64,000 nt of DNA from assembly GCA_029244725.1 (NCBI GenBank), contig JAQWQJ010000077.1, forward strand, positions 62,001-126,000, read 5' to 3'. The notes below the pieces were generated by a model. The model worked only from the letters and a program-made list of their open reading frames with translations, did no database searches and was not told the DNA's origin. This document shows, piece after piece, positions 36,657 to 45,121 of the stretch; the first letter of the stretch is position 1; each line of letters begins with the position of its first letter. The stretch is from Paracoccaceae bacterium (GTDB lineage Bacteria; Pseudomonadota; Alphaproteobacteria; Rhodobacterales; Rhodobacteraceae). The position numbers were made by a program, and so were the translations under genes.

Positions 36657-37466
36657 TTAAAAGTTCACTTCCACGCCAGGCAATTTCAAGGCGTTGATCA
36701 ATTCGCGCAACTCTTGACGGGCCGCGACGTTTGAGATGTTCAATTGCCCGACACCAACATCGCGCAAATCAAGCAAGGTCAAACCACGCGGAAACAGCTC
36801 TCGAAAAATGACGCGTTCGTTGAAACCATCCGCCGTGCGAAAACCGATCCTTTCGGACAACTTCTCAATCGCGGCGGCCATCTTCTTTTTGTTGACCATG
36901 TTTTGCGCGCCAAGACGGTTGCGCACTACGATCCAGTCAATTGGGCTAAGCCCAGCCTGTGCGCGCAGCTGACGCGCGGTCCAAACCATTTCGGAATACA
37001 CTGAGGGCTTCAGGATTTTCTGACCGGTGTCATCTGTCTTAGCCAAAAGGTCGAAATCTACGAAGCTGTCGTTCAACGGGGTAACCAAAGTATCGGCCAG
37101 TGAATGCGCCACCTGAGACAGACGGGTATGTGACCCCGGACAGTCGATCAGGATGAAATCACATTTCGGCTCAAGCTCAGCAATTGCAGCGGTCAAACGC
37201 TGGTCGTAGATATTTTCGCCAGGCTGCAACGTTGCCTTATCGATATTGGGCAACGGCATATAATCGGGCGTCGGCAAATGAACGCCGGCGCTTTCCATGA
37301 ACGAAACCCGCTTTTCAATGTATGAGCCAAAGGTCTGCTGTCGCAGGTCAAGATCAAGCCCGCCAACCTTGTGCCCCATCCTCGCCAGCGCAGTCGCGAC
37401 ATGCATCGAGACGGTGGATTTGCCCGCACCGCCCTTTTCGTTACCCACTACAATGATCTGCGCCAT
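36657..37466 (-). CDS. mipZ: Division-plane positioning ATPase MipZ
   Basis: 269 residues from ATG 37466. The deviant Walker A is NEKGGAGKSTVSMH (about 8-21), with Walker B ILIDCPGSHT. The long middle section with FMESAGVHLPTPDY and the RNRLGAQNMVNKKKM region is characteristic of MipZ and not of ParA or MinD. MipZ forms gradients from ParB-bound poles and blocks FtsZ assembly off-centre. The open frame extends upstream to 37562 without similarity. Confidence 0.92.
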   Translation of the reverse strand: MAQIIVVGNEKGGAGKSTVSMHVATALARMGHKVGGLDLDLRQQTFGSYIEKRVSFMESAGVHLPTPDYMPLPNIDKATLQPGENIYDQRLTAAIAELEPKCDFILIDCPGSHTRLSQVAHSLADTLVTPLNDSFVDFDLLAKTDDTGQKILKPSVYSEMVWTARQLRAQAGLSPIDWIVVRNRLGAQNMVNKKKMAAAIEKLSERIGFRTADGFNERVIFRELFPRGLTLLDLRDVGVGQLNISNVAARQELRELINALKLPGVEVNF

Positions 37467-37631
37467 GCTGCGTCCCCGTTTGGTGTTATCCTGTTTTCCC
37501 AGTCTTAGAGGCTCGTCGCAAGGAAAAAACTGTTGATAACTCAGTTGTTGCCCCTCAACCAAGGATTGAGGTCCTAAAAACCGGCCTGCACTTTATCTTT
37601 GACCAAATACTCACATTTTCAACAGCCCAAC

Positions 37632-37665
37632 AAAAAACGCCGCATCCAAAGGGATACGGCGTTTT
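37632..37665 (-). terminator. Terminator of the rplS-rpmE transcript
   Basis: Stem ACGCCGcATCC with GGATaCGGCGT around a short AAAG-type loop, followed on the minus strand by TTTTTT (37637-37632). It lies 21 bases past the rpmE stop. Confidence 0.88.
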
Positions 37666-37685
37666 GAAAAACAATGTGGACTGGC

Positions 37686-37907
37686 TTAGAAACCAAGACC
37701 TTCGTATTTCTTTTTGAACTTCGAAACACGCCCGCCAGCGTCGAGCAAACGAGCGCCGCCACCGGTCCAGGCTGGGTGCACTGTTGGGTCAACTTCAAGC
37801 GCAAGCGTGTCGCCTTCTTTGCCCCAAGTTGAGCGCATCTTGAGGATCGAACCATCGGTCATTTTGACGTCGATGAAGTGGTAGTCGGGATGGATATCTT
37901 TTTTCAT
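37686..37907 (-). CDS. rpmE: 50S ribosomal protein L31
   Basis: 73 residues beginning [19 protein letters not shown], with [21 protein letters not shown] near the end. It is the zinc-free type: the CxxC motifs of the C+ form are absent. It lies 11 bases after rplS and ends at a strong terminator. Confidence 0.96.
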   Translation of the reverse strand: MKKDIHPDYHFIDVKMTDGSILKMRSTWGKEGDTLALEVDPTVHPAWTGGGARLLDAGGRVSKFKKKYEGLGF

Positions 37908-37918
37908 CTCGGCAATCC

Positions 37919-38311
37919 TTATGCGTCTGCGCCGGCCTTAGAGGCCTTCGGCTTGTAGTTGGTAACCTCGGCGATACGTGCGGACTTACCGCGACGTGAA
38001 CGGAGATAGTAAAGCTTGGCGCGACGAACGCGACCACGACGAACAACAGTAATGCTGTCGATGTTTGTCGAGAACAGTGGGAATACACGTTCCACACCTT
38101 CACCAAACGAGATTTTGCGAACTGTGAAAGAGCCCGAAATGCCAGAGCCGTTTTTACGGCTGATGCATACGCCTTCGTAGTTCTGAATTCGGCTGCGGCT
38201 ACCTTCGGTCACTTTGAAACCGACACGAATGGTGTCACCGGCTTTGAAATCTGGGATGTCTTTTCCCAGTGAGGCGATCTGTTCCGCCTCTAGCTGTGCG
38301 ATCAGGTTCAT
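37919..38311 (-). CDS. rplS: 50S ribosomal protein L19
   Basis: 130 residues from ATG 38311. Conserved parts: [33 protein letters not shown] and [13 protein letters not shown]. It sits at the 30S-50S interface. Normally it directly follows trmD; here a NERD gene and palindromic DNA separate them, so it probably has its own promoter in 38312-38736. Confidence 0.96.
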   Translation of the reverse strand: MNLIAQLEAEQIASLGKDIPDFKAGDTIRVGFKVTEGSRSRIQNYEGVCISRKNGSGISGSFTVRKISFGEGVERVFPLFSTNIDSITVVRRGRVRRAKLYYLRSRRGKSARIAEVTNYKPKASKAGADA

Positions 38312-38736
38312 CTGATGTGCTCCTTTACTTGCTCGTGGTTGTTCCACGAAGTGTTGATGCCGCCCAAGAGCTCCTCGTCTTCACCGGGTCCGCCAAATGC
38401 GCCCGCAGGAGGTCAGGTCGTCGTTGCTTTAGACCTTTTAGTTTGATTGTCCGCGTTGAAGAAAACCGGATGCACCAAAACAAAAAGGGTCCGCAAACCG
38501 ATTCCGACTGCGAACGGCCGGTGTATAGGGCGATCGGGGAGGGGTGGCAATGGGAAATATCCCGCGGAGCAAGGGCGAAGCCCGCCGCTAAGGTGAGCCA
38601 GCGCCCGCTCGATGGAGCGGGAAGTGCTAGGCCAGATTAAACGTAGTCTAAGAGGTCTGCACGCCACCCCACGGGCAGGCGCTCGAGTGGCTTGAACGTG
38701 GTGGAAGCTGGGATGGAAATCTACCTGACTTTCCAT
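38312..38736. other. Gene-free, palindrome-rich spacer upstream of rplS
   Basis: 425 bases with no credible gene. It contains GGGA-AATA-TCCC (38552-38563), GGGC-GAA-GCCC (38573-38583) and a perfect CCCGCTC-GATG-GAGCGGG (38604-38621). On the minus strand GCGGGATATTTCC recalls the GGATATTTT motif near 11705, which suggests a dispersed element. It should contain the rplS promoter and leader. Confidence 0.45.
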
Positions 38737-39477
38737 TCAAATCTTTTTGAAACCTCGGCATTTAGGAAATTTAGAGCAACCGAAAAACTTGGCGTTGGTC
38801 TTTTTGTTGGTCCTCAATACCATTGGCGACCCACACCTCGGGCATGGAGGTACAATGGGATCGACCAACCCATCCGAAATTCTTTGCACATTTGCGAGGT
38901 GCTCTTTTCTTTTCTCTCTGGATGTTTCGATGGTTGGATCAGAGAGAACCAGCATCATTCTTTCAAGCTGTTTTTGCGTGAAGACCGGAACGCTATAGGC
39001 CTTGATTTTGCTGACAAGTGATTGGACATCCCACACAACCATACTCGGCATTTGTGTTTTTGGTTCAGCATCTCCCACAAACGCGACGATTCCGTGGATG
39101 CTATGATCCTTTATACCCAGTAGGTCTTGCGTGGCTTTGATGTGTCCAAAGTTCTGGTGAATTGGGTTTCGGATTCGCGTTTTGCGATTGTAATGAGTTT
39201 GAGTCCAATACCGTCGTTTTTCGTCGCCAAATATCCAGCCGGACATGTTTTTTGTTTCAATCACAAAGACTCCGTATCGACATAGGACTATGTGATCAAT
39301 TTGAGTTGTGCCTCGTTCTGTCGGAAGTGTTACGTCAGTTACAACCTTGAATTCGGTTTGATCAAAGTGCCTGACGATCGATTTCTCTACACGACGTTCG
39401 CCGCGTGCTCCCTTCCATTCAGGAGTATCTAGGGACTTGGCAAGGTAAGATAGGGTTTTAATCAACCTAAACATCAA
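38737..39477 (-). CDS. NERD-domain protein with topoisomerase-type zinc finger
   Basis: 246 residues. The NERD nuclease-related domain spans about 20-140: GARGERRVEKSI, TQIDHIVLCRYGVFVIETKN (PD-(D/E)xK-like core) and WIFGD. A C4 zinc finger like those at the end of topoisomerase I closes the protein (CPRCGSPM, CSKFPKC). The combination suggests a DNA-binding nuclease-like protein; the biological role is unknown. Composition is AT-richer than the neighbours. It interrupts the usual trmD-rplS junction, so it looks acquired. Confidence 0.85.
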   Translation of the reverse strand: MMFRLIKTLSYLAKSLDTPEWKGARGERRVEKSIVRHFDQTEFKVVTDVTLPTERGTTQIDHIVLCRYGVFVIETKNMSGWIFGDEKRRYWTQTHYNRKTRIRNPIHQNFGHIKATQDLLGIKDHSIHGIVAFVGDAEPKTQMPSMVVWDVQSLVSKIKAYSVPVFTQKQLERMMLVLSDPTIETSREKRKEHLANVQRISDGLVDPIVPPCPRCGSPMVLRTNKKTNAKFFGCSKFPKCRGFKKI

Positions 39478-39541
39478 TTGAACTTAGACGATATTAAGGA
39501 AGCTGAAAAGCCAAGTCCTTGGAGAATGTTCGGGCAATAAC

Positions 39542-40318
39542 CTACTTCTTCCCCAACATATCCGGCCGCCGCTCCCGCGTGATCTTCTCACTCATTTCCT
39601 TCCGCCATTTCTCAATTTTACCATGATGGCCTGACATCAGAACTTCGGGAATTGCCCGCCCCTGCCATTCGGCGGGTTTGGTGTATTGGGGGTGTTCCAG
39701 CAGGCCGTTTGAGTGGCTTTCTTCTTCGGTTGAGGCTTCGTTTCCGAGCACTCCGGGGATTAGGCGGACCGTGGCGTCGATCATGGCTTGGGCGGCGATT
39801 TCTCCGCCGGTCAGGACGAAATCGCCAAGCGAGACCTCTTGCACATCGTATTCCTCAAGCACCCGTTCATCGACGCCTTCAAAACGCCCGCAGAGCAGGG
39901 TGATACCGTCGGCTCTGGACCATTCACGGGCAGTCGCCTGATCAAAAGGTTTGCCGCGAGGGGACAGATAGACGATTGGCCAGTTGCCCTTGGCGCCTTT
40001 CTGAGCCTCCTCGATTGCAGGGCCAACGACGTCAGCGCGTAGCACCATGCCAGCGCCTCCGCCGGCCGGTGTGTCATCAACGTTGCGGTGCTTGCCGATA
40101 CCAAAGGGGCGCAGGTCGATCGTTTCAAGCTGCCAAAGATGTTCTTTCAACGCGCGTCCCGTCAAGCTTTCGCCGAGAACCCCCGGGAATGCCCCTGGGA
40201 AGAGTGTGATGATCTTGGCAGTCCAGATGTCCACCAGCTTTCGCTCGGCCATCAAGTCACGCGGGGTGTGGGAAACCTGAATGGATTTGCGGCCAAATGA
40301 TTTAGGAGTATCAGACAT
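39542..40318 (-). CDS. trmD: tRNA (guanine-N1-)-methyltransferase
   Basis: 258 residues. SPOUT methyltransferase with the trefoil-knot motifs YLSPRGKPFDQ, LLCGRFEGVDERV and SLGDFVLTGGEIA, and the C-terminal LLEHPQYTKPAEW. It methylates G37 of tRNAs and prevents frameshifting. The protein has about 30 extra N-terminal residues before WTAKIITLFP; an in-frame internal ATG or GTG near that point could be the true start. Confidence 0.95.
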   Translation of the reverse strand: MSDTPKSFGRKSIQVSHTPRDLMAERKLVDIWTAKIITLFPGAFPGVLGESLTGRALKEHLWQLETIDLRPFGIGKHRNVDDTPAGGGAGMVLRADVVGPAIEEAQKGAKGNWPIVYLSPRGKPFDQATAREWSRADGITLLCGRFEGVDERVLEEYDVQEVSLGDFVLTGGEIAAQAMIDATVRLIPGVLGNEASTEEESHSNGLLEHPQYTKPAEWQGRAIPEVLMSGHHGKIEKWRKEMSEKITRERRPDMLGKK

Positions 40319-40370
40319 GGGGACCTCATTGCTTGGCGCGTTCTAACGCCAGAGACTTATGAATGAAAGG

Positions 40371-40751
40371 TCAGACGCTTTCAGCCCAAGATTTGAAATC
40401 ACGCATGGATTGCACCGCTTGCTTTTTGAAAATTCCGGGGGCGAAAATCTGCATCACGCGCATGACGCCACCGCACTGAAACTCGCTGTCCATGCACCAA
40501 TGCGTTGTGCCTTCGTTGGTTTCGGTAAACTCACAACAAAACCGGTTCCAGATCTTCTCAGCCTCGTAAGTCGCGACATAACGCTGAGGTGGGTCGACCT
40601 CTTCCAGCGTTTCCGTCATTTCAAACTCACGCTTACCCATTTTGTGGATGAGAACATGAACAGCGCCCTGTTCGCGTGGCGTTCCGCTAACGTGTTTGAT
40701 CCGCAAAAGAGAGGATTGCCAATGAATCGCATTATTGTGGTCGCTAAACAA
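40371..40751 (-). CDS. SRPBCC family protein, 5'-truncated tandem copy
   Basis: 126 residues from TTG 40751. It is a paralog of the adjacent pseudogene (shared HKMGKREFEMTETL and THWCMDSEFQCGG). Similarity continues 18 codons upstream (ELDINLPRQRVAELF), but the position matching the paralog's ATG is CTT (40805-40803), just after its neighbour's stop, and no start codon is present there. The visible open frame therefore misses the first strand of the START/Bet v1-like fold. Probably decaying; a shortened product cannot be excluded. Confidence 0.6.
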   Translation of the reverse strand: MFSDHNNAIHWQSSLLRIKHVSGTPREQGAVHVLIHKMGKREFEMTETLEEVDPPQRYVATYEAEKIWNRFCCEFTETNEGTTHWCMDSEFQCGGVMRVMQIFAPGIFKKQAVQSMRDFKSWAESV

Positions 40752-40808
40752 CTCGGCAACGCGCTGTCGTGGTAGATTGATGTCTAACTCCTGCGAGAAG
40801 CGAAGTAT

Positions 40809-41243
40809 TTAAGCCCCCTCAGCGAAGGCCTTGAAATCGGTTTGCATCTTGGCCGTTTGCTTTTTGAACATAAAGGGCATGAGCGCTGTCATGATACGCA
40901 TGAAACCTGTGCAGCGGAATTCCGTGTCGATATGCCAATGGGTCGTACCATCTGAATTTTCGGTAAAGTCATTCTCTACGATGTTCCACACGCCGCCACT
41001 TTCGTAAGTGGCCACAAAGCGTTTGGGCATGTCGTTCTCGGTGATGGTTTCAATCATCTCCATCTCGCGCTTTCCCATTTTATGGTAAAGCTTGTGGACG
41101 TTACCCGGCTGGCCTGCCTCGCCCGAGACATGCTCCATTTTAATGAAAGACGGCTGCCAGTCGGGAATGCGATCGGGGTCCTAAAACAGTTCAGACACGC
41201 GATCCAATGGCAAGTTAAGGTCGATATCGCAGGAATACTTCAT
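40809..41243 (-). pseudogene. SRPBCC family gene with in-frame stop
   Basis: From ATG 41243 the frame reads MKYSCDIDLNLPLDRVSELF, then TAG at codon 21 (41183-41181), then continues without further stops DPDRIPDWQPSFIKMEHV to a TAA at 40809, for 144 codons in total. The continuation has the family core (YHKMGKREMEMIETI, THWHIDTEFRC). A single base change explains the stop. Translation could restart at ATG 41138 and give 109 residues. SRPBCC proteins bind hydrophobic ligands; the ligand here is unknown. Confidence 0.78.
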
Positions 41244-41298
41244 GATTGATCCTTTCGTTACAAGAAAGGTGCAATTCGTATGTCACTTTGGTCAAGCT

Positions 41299-41805
41299 TT
41301 ATTCAATCAAACCTTCGGGAGGATCGGCAATAATTCGGCCAGCAGATAGGTCAACAGTCGGAACCACTTCCAACGTAAAAGGTAGTAGAACCGTTGTCCG
41401 TAAGCCAGCGCCTTGGATCTCTAACAGATCGGCGGCGCCGTGGTTCAGAACCGCTTTGACAGTGCCAATCACCACGCCACCGGTGTCGTAAACCTCAAGA
41501 CCGATCAGGTCGGCGTGATAATACTCATCATCGGGCAAAGAGGGCAGTTTACTGCGTTCTGCGTATAGCTTTACGCCCTTTAGCGCGTCTGCTTGCTCTT
41601 TTGTTTTCACACCGCTTAGGCGGCCTGAATAGCCATTCTTAATGGGGCGGGTCAGCGTGATGTCGAATTCCTTGCTGCCGTCTTCGTTGGTCAGCGGCGC
41701 ATAATCAGCAATCGCTGTAGGATCAGCCGTAAAGCTTTTCATACGGACCTCGCCTTGAACGCCAAACGCGCCACCGATGGCGCCTACACAGATACGATCC
41801 GTCAT
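41299..41805 (-). CDS. rimM: Ribosome maturation factor RimM
   Basis: 168 residues from ATG 41805, with GGAG seven bases upstream. The N-terminal domain shows [20 protein letters not shown], and the C-terminal PRC barrel [16 protein letters not shown] and [14 protein letters not shown]. It assists 30S head assembly with S19. Its start codon overlaps the stop of a 47-residue upstream gene (ATGA). Confidence 0.94.
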   Translation of the reverse strand: MTDRICVGAIGGAFGVQGEVRMKSFTADPTAIADYAPLTNEDGSKEFDITLTRPIKNGYSGRLSGVKTKEQADALKGVKLYAERSKLPSLPDDEYYHADLIGLEVYDTGGVVIGTVKAVLNHGAADLLEIQGAGLRTTVLLPFTLEVVPTVDLSAGRIIADPPEGLIE

Positions 41806-41945
41806 TTTCGTGCTCCGATACAGATACCGCGTTCTACGTTGCCACCACGGTCGAGGCAATTGTCAGTGTGGGCGATTCTTTCAAAAATTATGCCAGACAC
41901 AAAGGCGGCGCCGAGTAGGAATAAAAAACGCAGAAGACGTAGCAT
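41802..41945 (-). CDS. 47-residue putative membrane-anchored small protein
   Basis: From ATG 41945 the minus strand encodes 47 residues: a basic start MLRLLR, a hydrophobic helix [15 protein letters not shown] (about 7-21), then [22 protein letters not shown] with two cysteines in the pattern C-x11-C, and a TGA that overlaps the rimM ATG (ATGA). The overlap and the sensible signal-anchor layout support a real gene. It may sit in the inner membrane with its cysteine pair in the periplasm. I know similar short CxxxGG-type proteins only as hypotheticals. Confidence 0.68.
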   Translation of the reverse strand: MLRLLRFLFLLGAAFVSGIIFERIAHTDNCLDRGGNVERGICIGARK

Positions 41946-41948
41946 CGT

Positions 41949-42596
41949 TCAGCGCTCCTCATACTCGAGGGTCTCTGCCCGAGTTTCCCAACCTGCAAGC
42001 TCAAGTTCGGGGGTGTCTGTAAAGTCTTCGGGCCAGCCAATGCAGAGATAGGCAACCAGAGACCAAGAGCTTGGAATGTTTAGATCCGCATGCATTTTGT
42101 CAGGGTCAAGGATCGACACCCACCCCAATCCAAGACCATGGGCGCGCAAAACAAGCCAGAACTGCATAATGGCTGACACACATGAATACCGACGCATTTC
42201 AGGCATGGTGCCTGCGCCCAGGCCCGCGCCCTTTTCGGTTTCTTCGTCGCAGAAGACAGCGATTTGAACAGGGGCGTCCTGCATGCCCGACAGTTTGAGA
42301 CCCGCATAGGTTTTGGCTTTTTCACCGGAATAGCCATTCAGGGCATCGTTATTGGCTGATTGGAAATTCATAAGTGCTGCGTTTTTGGCAGCGTCCGAAC
42401 TGATGCGAACCACGCGCCATGGTTCGGACAGGCCAACGGATGGGGCCTTGGCGAAACTGCTGAGGCAGCTTTGCAAAAGCTCTTCGTCAACGGGGTCGGT
42501 GCGGAAGCGGCGCACATCGCGCCGCCTCGCTAAAAGCAGGTCAAGCTGCTCGCGGAATTCGGAGCCGAACTCTGGGTTGGCTTGACCTTGCTGCAA
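41949..42596 (-). CDS. bluB: 5,6-dimethylbenzimidazole synthase
   Basis: 215 residues from TTG 42596, five bases after the rpsP stop. It is a nitroreductase-fold FMN enzyme: RRRDVRRFRTDPV near the start, APSVGLSEPWRVVRI and GLGWVSILDP, the pattern of BluB, which cleaves FMNH2 to make the lower ligand of vitamin B12. The frame is open further upstream, but that part lies inside rpsP. It fits with the cobalamin adenosyltransferase at 7097. Confidence 0.88.
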   Translation of the reverse strand: MQQGQANPEFGSEFREQLDLLLARRRDVRRFRTDPVDEELLQSCLSSFAKAPSVGLSEPWRVVRISSDAAKNAALMNFQSANNDALNGYSGEKAKTYAGLKLSGMQDAPVQIAVFCDEETEKGAGLGAGTMPEMRRYSCVSAIMQFWLVLRAHGLGLGWVSILDPDKMHADLNIPSSWSLVAYLCIGWPEDFTDTPELELAGWETRAETLEYEER

Positions 42597-42600
42597 AGTC

Positions 42601-42990
42601 TTACTCTGCGGCTGCTTCTTCTTCAGCTGGAGCAGCTGCTGCCTCAGCGGCCTCTGCTGCTTTAGCGGCTTTTTCGTCAGCACGTTCTTGGGCTTTTTTG
42701 CCTGGAACAGCTTTCTTAGGGTTGCTGCGCTCTGTTTTTGCAACAACACCAGCAGCTTCGAGCATACGTGCAACGCGGTCAGTTGTCTGAGCGCCTTGCC
42801 CGAGCCAGTACTGAACACGCTCCATGTCCATTTTCACACGCTCTTCGCTGTCTTTAGCTAGAAGCGGGTTGTATGTGCCGAGCTTCTCGATGAAGCGACC
42901 GTCGCGAGGCATGCGGCTGTCCGCTGCAACGATACGGTAGAATGGGCGTTTTTTGCTGCCACCACGGGCCAGACGGATTTTAATAGCCAT
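42601..42990 (-). CDS. rpsP: 30S ribosomal protein S16
   Basis: 129 residues. The S16 core is complete: [36 protein letters not shown] and [18 protein letters not shown]. An Ala/Glu/Lys-rich tail of about 45 residues ([17 protein letters not shown] at the end) is usual for this order. First structural ribosomal gene downstream of ffh in the cluster. Confidence 0.96.
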   Translation of the reverse strand: MAIKIRLARGGSKKRPFYRIVAADSRMPRDGRFIEKLGTYNPLLAKDSEERVKMDMERVQYWLGQGAQTTDRVARMLEAAGVVAKTERSNPKKAVPGKKAQERADEKAAKAAEAAEAAAAPAEEEAAAE

Positions 42991-43049
42991 TTTGAGTTTC
43001 TCCTTAGATTGGCTTTGTTCGGCAATATTTTGATTGCCTTACATCTCTG

Positions 43050-43346
43050 TTATTCTTGATGTTTCTTGTGATTTTGGATCACTTCCCGAATGATGAAGTT
43101 CAGGAAATTCTTGGCGAATGCGGGGTCGAGATTGGCACGTTTTGCCAAATCTTCGAGACGGGCGATCTGTGCATTTTCGCGCGCTGGGTCGGATGGCGGC
43201 AGATCGTGTTCGGCTTTTAGTTTTCCAACAGCCTGAGTATGCTTGAAACGCTCACCCAGTGTATAGACTAGGATCGCATCGAGACGGTCGATGCTTTCGC
43301 GGTGCTCTTTCAGCAGGTCAGCGGCGCGGGTCACGTGATCAGTCAA
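43050..43346 (-). CDS. Chorismate mutase, AroQ type
   Basis: 98 residues from TTG 43346, with AAGGATGG seven bases upstream. All-helical AroQ fold: RESIDRLDAILVYTLGERFKHTQAVGKLK, then DPARENAQIARLEDLA. It rearranges chorismate to prephenate for Phe/Tyr synthesis. It overlaps the upstream GNAT gene by eight bases. Its presence between ffh and rpsP is a known peculiarity of alphaproteobacterial clusters. Confidence 0.92.
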   Translation of the reverse strand: MTDHVTRAADLLKEHRESIDRLDAILVYTLGERFKHTQAVGKLKAEHDLPPSDPARENAQIARLEDLAKRANLDPAFAKNFLNFIIREVIQNHKKHQE

Positions 43347-43947
43347 CAGCCCATCCTTTCGATTTGAACAGCGGGTCGGCAAGATGCGCGATCTCCATCG
43401 CTATGCCGTCCTCAATTTGGCTTGAACGCAGCTCTTGTGGTGACGGGTGGCGATAGCACACATCGTGGCCATCAACGCTTTTGCCCGATTTGTCCTTGGT
43501 GGCACCTAGACGTTCAGCAAGACGGATCGCCTCGAGGTTTTTTGGGTCGACGTAGGAAACGGCGCCTTCCCAGCCAAGGTTGTCATAGAAATACATCCGC
43601 ACACGATCAGTTGCTTCAAGCGCGTAGCCCTTGCCGCTTTGATCGGGCCATATGATCCACGCCAGCTCTTTTTCAGGCCATTGTGCAGGGAACCATCCGC
43701 CGGCCATGCCAACGGTTTCGTCAGTGTCTTTCAGGTGGATCATCCACATCCCAAAACCGTGGATTTCCCAGTGACCAATTTCAGCTGCATAGAGCATCCA
43801 GCTTTCGTAGGCAGAAAGCGGACCGCCCATGTAGCGCGAGCGATAGCTTGAGAACGTCGCCTTGAAGTTCGGATAATCCTCAGGCTCTGGTCCGCGCAGG
43901 ACCAGACGCTGAGTTTCCAATACAGGGATGTTGCTATGGCCCATCAT
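43339..43947 (-). CDS. GNAT family N-acetyltransferase (third of tandem trio)
   Basis: 202 residues from ATG 43947. RimJ-like GNAT: TQRLVLRGPEPEDYPNF, GMAGGWFPAQWPEKELAWII and the acetyl-CoA segment GKGYALEATDRVRMYFYD. About 25 residues longer than its two siblings at the C-terminus. Its start overlaps the previous gene's stop (ATGA), and its end overlaps the chorismate mutase start. Substrate unknown; the ribosomal setting makes an N-terminal protein substrate possible. Confidence 0.87.
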   Translation of the reverse strand: MMGHSNIPVLETQRLVLRGPEPEDYPNFKATFSSYRSRYMGGPLSAYESWMLYAAEIGHWEIHGFGMWMIHLKDTDETVGMAGGWFPAQWPEKELAWIIWPDQSGKGYALEATDRVRMYFYDNLGWEGAVSYVDPKNLEAIRLAERLGATKDKSGKSVDGHDVCYRHPSPQELRSSQIEDGIAMEIAHLADPLFKSKGWAVD

Positions 43948-44489
43948 TGAGCCTCGCTCGTATTGGCGTGACGATAAACAAGGCACGGCTCTTCGTCGTC
44001 GTCCTCGGTGTCTTTGCCGGGATAGTCGGCATCAGGATCAAGTTTCGCGCCGAGACGTTCTGCTAAAGCGATTGAGCGGGTATTGCTAGCGTCAACGTAG
44101 CTGACGGCAGTGTCCCAACCCAAAACTTCAAACGCGTAATCGCGGGCGGCTTGGGCCGCTTCGTAACCAATGCCTTTTCCCTCTGCCTCGGCAGTCCAAA
44201 TCGACCAGCCAAGTTCAGGTTCAGGCCAAGTAATCGGGTTCCAAGGCCCAATTGAAGCGATAGGTTTTCCGGTGGCTTTATCTTCAACGATGAACAGACC
44301 ATAGCCACGCAGGAACCACATACCGGCGATCCGGCTGAAGACTTTCCACGCCTCAAGGCGGTTCATATTTCCCGCGCCAATGGTTTCGGATCGACTGTCG
44401 GCAAGGAAATCTGCCATTGCGTCAAAGTCATCAAACTGAGGCGCGCGCAGGATCAGGCGATCTGTCTCGATGCGGATGTCAGAGGTCAT
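43944..44489 (-). CDS. GNAT family N-acetyltransferase (second of tandem trio)
   Basis: 181 residues from ATG 44489. Same architecture as its neighbours: ETDRLILRAPQFDDFDAM, SIGPWNPITWPEPELGWSIW and GKGIGYEAAQAARDYAFEVLGW. It ends with an acidic patch (DTEDDDEEPC). Both ends use ATGA overlaps with the flanking GNAT genes, so the three proteins are translated in a chain. Probably arisen by tandem duplication. Confidence 0.87.
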   Translation of the reverse strand: MTSDIRIETDRLILRAPQFDDFDAMADFLADSRSETIGAGNMNRLEAWKVFSRIAGMWFLRGYGLFIVEDKATGKPIASIGPWNPITWPEPELGWSIWTAEAEGKGIGYEAAQAARDYAFEVLGWDTAVSYVDASNTRSIALAERLGAKLDPDADYPGKDTEDDDEEPCLVYRHANTSEAQ

Positions 44490-45037
44490 GCGCAAGCCTC
44501 CATTCCGCCGTCTGTCAGCTCGTCTGCTGACATGTGACGCCAGATGTTCATTGAACCGAATTCGGGATGTTCGAACACGCAATCCAACTGTGCGCCGAGA
44601 CGTTTTGCGAGAGTTTCGGAACGTGTGTTGCCATCCATTGTCAGGCTGATAACCCGAGACCAATTCAGGACGTCATAAGCATATGAACGTGCAGCAATCG
44701 CGGCCTCTTGCGCGTAGCCTTTACCTTCGGCGGCGTCGAAAAGAGACCAGGCGATTTCAGGCTCTGGCCAATCATCAGGATGGTAGAGACCGACGACGCC
44801 CACGGGTTGACCGGTCACTTTTTCCTCAAGCATCCAACGACCAAAGCCGCGAAGCTGCCAATGTCCAATCAATGAGGACAGACGAGAGAACGCGGCTTGG
44901 CGTGTGTAAGGACCACCGACGCCCGCTGAACGTGGCGAAGCGTTGAAAGCGACGTAAGCCTCAAAATCTTCAATGCGCGGGGCGCGCAGGATTAGGCGGT
45001 CTGTTTCAAGGGTTGGGATGGAAATTAAAGTGGTCAT
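44486..45037 (-). CDS. GNAT family N-acetyltransferase (first of tandem trio)
   Basis: 183 residues from ATG 45037. ETDRLILRAPRIEDFEAY, PVGVVGLYHPDDWPEPEIAWSLF and GKGYAQEAAIAARSYAYDVLNW. It starts 84 bases downstream of the ffh stop and heads the coupled GNAT series. Sequence likeness to the next two genes is high in the first 40 residues and around the acetyl-CoA loop. Confidence 0.87.
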   Translation of the reverse strand: MTTLISIPTLETDRLILRAPRIEDFEAYVAFNASPRSAGVGGPYTRQAAFSRLSSLIGHWQLRGFGRWMLEEKVTGQPVGVVGLYHPDDWPEPEIAWSLFDAAEGKGYAQEAAIAARSYAYDVLNWSRVISLTMDGNTRSETLAKRLGAQLDCVFEHPEFGSMNIWRHMSADELTDGGMEACA

Positions 45038-45121
45038 GTCAAAATATCCCCATCGCGCACATCGCAAGCGGTGTGTTCGCGGCGCTGTTGCGCAGTGAGT
45101 ATTTGGACAAAGATAAAATCA

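Noticed and set aside
42597-42818. Upstream extension of bluB
   Set aside because: Inside rpsP in another frame and Lys/Gln-rich; bluB similarity starts after TTG 42596.
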